Shown here in pieces: positions 5,579-8,367 of a DNA stretch of 8,367 bases. Every line of letters starts with the position of its first letter. The first letter of the stretch is position 1. Source of the DNA: Anaerolineales bacterium UBA3940 (GTDB taxonomy: Bacteria > Chloroflexota > Anaerolineae > Aggregatilineales > UBA3940); the NCBI GenBank assembly GCA_002385675.1, contig DGDY01000252.1, positions 1 to 8,367 of the forward strand, given 5' to 3'. The notes beneath the pieces were generated by a model. It worked only from the letters and a program-made list of their open reading frames with translations. It was not told the DNA's origin and made no database searches. A program made the translations under genes and the position numbers.

Positions 5579-6991
5579 CTACTTACTATTAACGATCAAC
5601 TCGTGGATGGCCCGCAGGGCGGCGTCGGCGTCGTCGGCTGCGACGACAACCGACAGGCTGGAGTCAGATGATCCCTGCGCGATGGCGAGCAGGTTGATCC
5701 CGCGTGCACCTACCGCGCTGAACACCTGCCCGGCGACGCCCGCCGTCTGCCGGACGCGCTCGCCGACCATCGTAATAATCGTCACGTTGTCGTCCGCCGT
5801 GACGCTGTCAATGTCGCGCCGGGCAAGTTCCTGCGCGAACTGCTCGTTCAGCGCGGCGACGACCACCGGCGCACGCGATTGTGGAATGATGAAGCAGATG
5901 CTCTGCTCGGACGACGATTGCGAGATCATGAGCACGTTGGTGCCTGTCTGGGCAACGGCGGCGAAGGTCCGTGCGGCGATACCGGGCACGCCGAGCATCC
6001 CCTTGCCCGCGACCGTGATCTGGCTGACGTCCCGGATGGCCGTGACGGCCTTCAGTGGGCGAGCGTTGCCGTTGCCGTTGGCAGTGATGAGCGTGCCGGG
6101 GTGGTCCGGGTTGAAGGTGTTCTTCACCCGCAGCGGGATGCTCGCCTCAATCAGCGGGCGGATCGTCCGGGGGTGCAGCACCTTCGCGCCGAAGTACGCC
6201 AGCTCGCTGACCTCGCTGTGTGTGAGCACCTCGATGGTGCGGGCGTCGGGGACGATGCGCGGGTCGGCGGTCATCACGCCGTCCACATCCGTCCAGATCC
6301 AGACTTCGTCACAGTTGAGCATGGCGCCAATCAGGGAGGCGCTGTAATCCGAGCCGCCGCGCCCCAGCGTCGTGCTGACGCCGCTCGCCGTCGCACCGAT
6401 GTAGCCCGTCACCACCGGGGTAATGCCCGCCTCGAGGAGTGGCGGGAGTACCTGCGTGACTCGCTCACGGGTCGGCTTCAGCAGAGGGGTGGCCTGCTGG
6501 TAGCAGTCATCGGTCACGATAATGCCCGTTGCGTCGATTGCCTGCGCAGGGATGTCTGCCACGCGCAGCGCCTCCGCGACGAGCCGGGCGCTGGCGCGTT
6601 CGCCCAGCCCCATCGTATAGTCCAGCGCACGGGCGGTTGCCTCGCCGAGCACATACACGCTGTCACCAAAGCGAGTGTACTCGACAAAGAGCCGGGAGAT
6701 TTCCTCCAGCAGGGTGCCGGGGGAAGCGGTGAGCGCCCGCGCCACCTGCTCATGGCGCTGCCACAGCTCCTCGGCAACTTCGCGGTGATAGGCGGGGTCG
6801 CCCGCAGCGGCGCGCTCGATGCCCGCCTGCAAACGGTTGGTGACGCCGCCCAGCGCCGAGACGACGACCACGCAACGCTTGCCGTCTGCACGGGCGTTCC
6901 GCACGATCTCGACCACCTTGGAGATCGCATCTGCGTCCTGCACGGAGGTACCGCCGAACTTCATGACGATGGTTCTGTTCTCACGGATCAT
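5579..6991 (-). CDS. lysC: Monofunctional aspartate kinase with ThrA-like tandem ACT domains
   Basis: Phosphorylates L-aspartate to 4-phospho-L-aspartate, the committed step of aspartate-family amino acid synthesis. At 470 residues it equals the kinase half of ThrA-type bifunctional enzymes but has no homoserine dehydrogenase domain. Seen: KFGGTSV (11-17), VVVVSALGGVTN (41-52), the FGDSVYVLGE substrate motif (108-117), TTLGRGGSDYSA (207-218), TDVDGVMTADPR (234-245) and SELAYFGAKVLHPRTI (262-277). Two ACT regulatory domains follow, near 322-395 and 403-470, carrying the paired motifs ISQSSSEQSI and IAQGSSDSSL. These resemble the threonine-binding repeats of ThrA, so feedback inhibition by threonine is likely (inference). 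The ATG at 6991 overlaps the thrB stop as ATGA and has GAGG 5 bases upstream; ATG 6964 inside is less likely. The symbol lysC is used for want of a better one; a thrA-derived name would reflect the regulatory domains. Confidence 0.94.
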   Translation of the reverse strand: MIRENRTIVMKFGGTSVQDADAISKVVEIVRNARADGKRCVVVVSALGGVTNRLQAGIERAAAGDPAYHREVAEELWQRHEQVARALTASPGTLLEEISRLFVEYTRFGDSVYVLGEATARALDYTMGLGERASARLVAEALRVADIPAQAIDATGIIVTDDCYQQATPLLKPTRERVTQVLPPLLEAGITPVVTGYIGATASGVSTTLGRGGSDYSASLIGAMLNCDEVWIWTDVDGVMTADPRIVPDARTIEVLTHSEVSELAYFGAKVLHPRTIRPLIEASIPLRVKNTFNPDHPGTLITANGNGNARPLKAVTAIRDVSQITVAGKGMLGVPGIAARTFAAVAQTGTNVLMISQSSSEQSICFIIPQSRAPVVVAALNEQFAQELARRDIDSVTADDNVTIITMVGERVRQTAGVAGQVFSAVGARGINLLAIAQGSSDSSLSVVVAADDADAALRAIHELIVNSK

Positions 6992-7935
6992 GGTTTCCTC
7001 GCGTTAATTGATCTCTCCTGGCGAGCGGTGACGACAACTCCCTCCTGGTCGACTGGCAGTGTCCATACTCGCGCCTCGACTCCGGCGCGGCGGAAGGCCT
7101 CACGCATGGCTTCAGCAATAGCGGAATGGTTCGCCGGTGCGAAGGCGATTAGCGCCGGGCCGGAACCACTGAGCGCGACGGCGGCAGCGCCCGCCTCACG
7201 TGCGGCAGCGATAGCCGCTTCCACTCCGGGGATGTGCGGGGTGCGGTAGGGCTCGTGGAGCCGGTCGCACATGACCTCGGCGAGCAGGGCATAATCGGCG
7301 TCGGCAAGCGCCTGCGCGACGAGCAGCGCCCGCCCGATGTTCGCGGCGGCATCCGCGAACGGCACCTGCGAGGGCAGGGCGGCCCGCTGCTGCGGCGTGG
7401 ACAGGCGCACGGCAGGCAGCGCCACCGCGACGCGCAGGTCAGGGGCAAGCGGCAGCCGCCGCGCCACGAAGCCGCTCGCGCCCCGGCTCGACGCTGTCAG
7501 CCCGCCGAACACGGCCCCGGAGGCGTTGTCGGGATGGCCTTCCAGATCGGCGGTGAGACGGAACAGGGCGTGCCGATCCATCGCCTCACCGAGCAGCGCA
7601 TTGGCCGCGGCAACCCCGGCTGCGCAGGCGGAGGCGCTGCTGCCAAGCCCGCTCTGCAGCGGGATAGCGTTTTCCAGCCTGACGTGCAGACGCGGCACTG
7701 ACTGCCCAGCGCGTGCATACACGGCCTCCATCGCCCGGACGACCGCGTTCGTGCTGTCCGTTGGCAGTTCTTCCGCGCCTTCGCCGGAGACCTCGACGCG
7801 TACGACCGGCTCGCCGCCACCGGGCAGGGCGGTGACCTCGACGGTGTTGTACAGCGCAAGCGCAAGCGCCAGGCTGTCAAAGCCAGGGCCGAGGTTCGCC
7901 GAAGATGCCGGTACTCGCACGCGGACGGTCGTCAT
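6988..7935 (-). CDS. thrB: Homoserine kinase (GHMP family)
   Basis: Phosphorylates L-homoserine to O-phospho-L-homoserine, the substrate of threonine synthase; cytosolic. The 315-residue length is typical. Seen: the N-terminal signature VPASSANLGPGFDSLALAL (8-26), which marks homoserine kinase among GHMP kinases; the phosphate loop IPLQSGLGSSASA (91-103); EGHPDNASGAVFGG (132-145) next to the substrate site; and the C-terminal LSGSGPALIAF loop (255-265). The ATG at 7935 has a near-perfect AGGAGGAG site 5 bases upstream. It begins 33 bases after the thrC stop and its own TGA overlaps the aspartate kinase ATG by 4 bases, so all are one transcript and kinase translation is probably coupled to thrB. 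Confidence 0.95.
   Translation of the reverse strand: MTTVRVRVPASSANLGPGFDSLALALALYNTVEVTALPGGGEPVVRVEVSGEGAEELPTDSTNAVVRAMEAVYARAGQSVPRLHVRLENAIPLQSGLGSSASACAAGVAAANALLGEAMDRHALFRLTADLEGHPDNASGAVFGGLTASSRGASGFVARRLPLAPDLRVAVALPAVRLSTPQQRAALPSQVPFADAAANIGRALLVAQALADADYALLAEVMCDRLHEPYRTPHIPGVEAAIAAAREAGAAAVALSGSGPALIAFAPANHSAIAEAMREAFRRAGVEARVWTLPVDQEGVVVTARQERSINARKP
6997..7000 (-). promoter_or_regulatory. Ribosome binding site deciding the aspartate kinase start
   Basis: GAGG on the minus strand lies 5 bases before the ATG at 6991, inside the last codons of thrB. It favours this start over the in-frame ATG at 6964, nine codons later, that begins MKFGGTS. Confidence 0.6.
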
Positions 7936-7940
7936 AACGT

Positions 7941-7948
7941 CTCCTCCT
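7941..7948 (-). promoter_or_regulatory. Strong ribosome binding site of thrB
   Basis: AGGAGGAG on the minus strand, 5 bases before the thrB ATG at 7935 and within the 33-base gap after the thrC stop. It fixes the thrB start codon. Confidence 0.8.
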
Positions 7949-7968
7949 GCCTGTACACGGAAATCCGC

Positions 7969-8367
7969 CTAACCGCTGAGGTACTCCGCCAGCGCGGCGA
8001 AGTCGGGCGGGAGCGTCACTATCTGTGCGGTGTCCGCCTGGAGCACGGCTTCCGGGTCTTTAAGCCCGTGCCCGGTGACGACGCACACAACACGCTGCCC
8101 GCGTACATCCATCTCGCCGCGTTCGATGCGCTGCTTCAGCGCTGCCACGCCTGCCGCCGAAGCAGGCTCGACGAACACGCCTTCCAGCGCCGAGAGCAGC
8201 CGCCACGCCTCAAGGATCGCCTCGTCGGTCACGGCGGTGATGTGTCCGTCCGACTCGTCGAGCGCGGCGACGGCCTCGCGCCAGCGGGCCGGGTTGCCGA
8301 TGCGGATCGCCGTGGCGATCGTTTCGGGCTTCTCGACGACCGCACCGTTAACAATCGGCGCGGCGCC
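7969..8367 (-). CDS. thrC: Threonine synthase, C-terminal part only
   Basis: Converts O-phospho-L-homoserine to L-threonine with pyridoxal 5'-phosphate. Only the last 132 residues lie in the window; the frame is open to the right edge, so the N-terminus and the PLP-binding lysine are outside it. Seen: KPETIATAIRIGNPARW near the start of the visible part, DGHITAVTDEAILEAWRLL, then EPASAAGVAAL and VVCVVTGHGLKDP, the usual C-terminal blocks of this fold-type II PLP enzyme. The GTG at 8232 (first base) lies inside the open frame and is not the start. The related enzyme threonine dehydratase is the alternative, but GHGLKDP and the thrB neighbour point to threonine synthase. First visible gene of the threonine operon, 33 bases before thrB. 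Confidence 0.93.
   Translation of the reverse strand, partial: GAAPIVNGAVVEKPETIATAIRIGNPARWREAVAALDESDGHITAVTDEAILEAWRLLSALEGVFVEPASAAGVAALKQRIERGEMDVRGQRVVCVVTGHGLKDPEAVLQADTAQIVTLPPDFAALAEYLSG

Noticed and set aside
5879..7249. A 456-codon plus-strand open frame opposite aspartate kinase and thrB
   Set aside because: It spans the boundary of two genuine minus-strand genes, shows no family motif and has shadow-frame composition.
526..7935. Mevalonate kinase and homoserine kinase as products of a recent local duplication
   Set aside because: Both are GHMP kinases, but they carry distinct family-specific signatures and lie in separate operons. They are ancient paralogues and their proximity is most likely chance.

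Overview
The window is GC-rich, densely coded DNA with almost no spare sequence. It reads as chromosomal DNA of a free-living bacterium, most plausibly a member of the Chloroflexota. This assignment is an inference from gene content: a bacterial isopentenyl phosphate kinase next to a mevalonate kinase (a pairing known from archaea and some Chloroflexota), a TlyA-type rRNA methyltransferase, and a lipoprotein with a long acidic Pro/Thr linker. No 16S rRNA or other decisive marker is present.

Layout, left to right. (1) Positions 1-2360, minus strand, hold an isoprenoid operon transcribed right to left: a UbiA-family polyprenyl-phosphate phosphoribosyltransferase-like membrane protein, then mevalonate kinase (ATGA overlap), then isopentenyl phosphate kinase, which runs off the left edge. 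A near-consensus sigma70-type promoter (TTGACA, 16-base spacer, TATAAT) lies just upstream of the first gene. (2) Positions 2361-2680 form a divergent intergenic region. Besides that promoter it holds a large nested inverted repeat built from 9-base units. (3) Positions 2681-3481, plus strand, encode tlyA. (4) Positions 3478-4308, minus strand, encode a secreted lipoprotein of unknown function with its own promoter. Its stop codon overlaps the tlyA stop. (5) Positions 4412-8367, minus strand, are the distal part of a threonine operon in transcription order thrC (partial), thrB, aspartate kinase, asd, closed by a clear Rho-independent terminator.

How the genes work together. The threonine cluster supplies the first two steps (aspartate kinase, aspartate-semialdehyde dehydrogenase) and the last two (homoserine kinase, threonine synthase) from aspartate to threonine. 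Homoserine dehydrogenase is the only missing step and is not in the window. The aspartate kinase is a single-function enzyme, but its paired ACT domains resemble those of threonine-sensitive ThrA enzymes. The isoprenoid operon supplies mevalonate phosphorylation and phosphorylation of isopentenyl phosphate to isopentenyl diphosphate, together with an enzyme that would use a polyprenyl phosphate. This fits the alternative mevalonate route (mevalonate 5-phosphate, decarboxylated to isopentenyl phosphate, then to IPP), although the decarboxylase is not visible here.

I found no CRISPR array, transposase, tRNA, rRNA or defence system. Most of the window is ordinary metabolism. The points worth a second look are the alternative-mevalonate/UbiA operon and the nested palindromic repeat.
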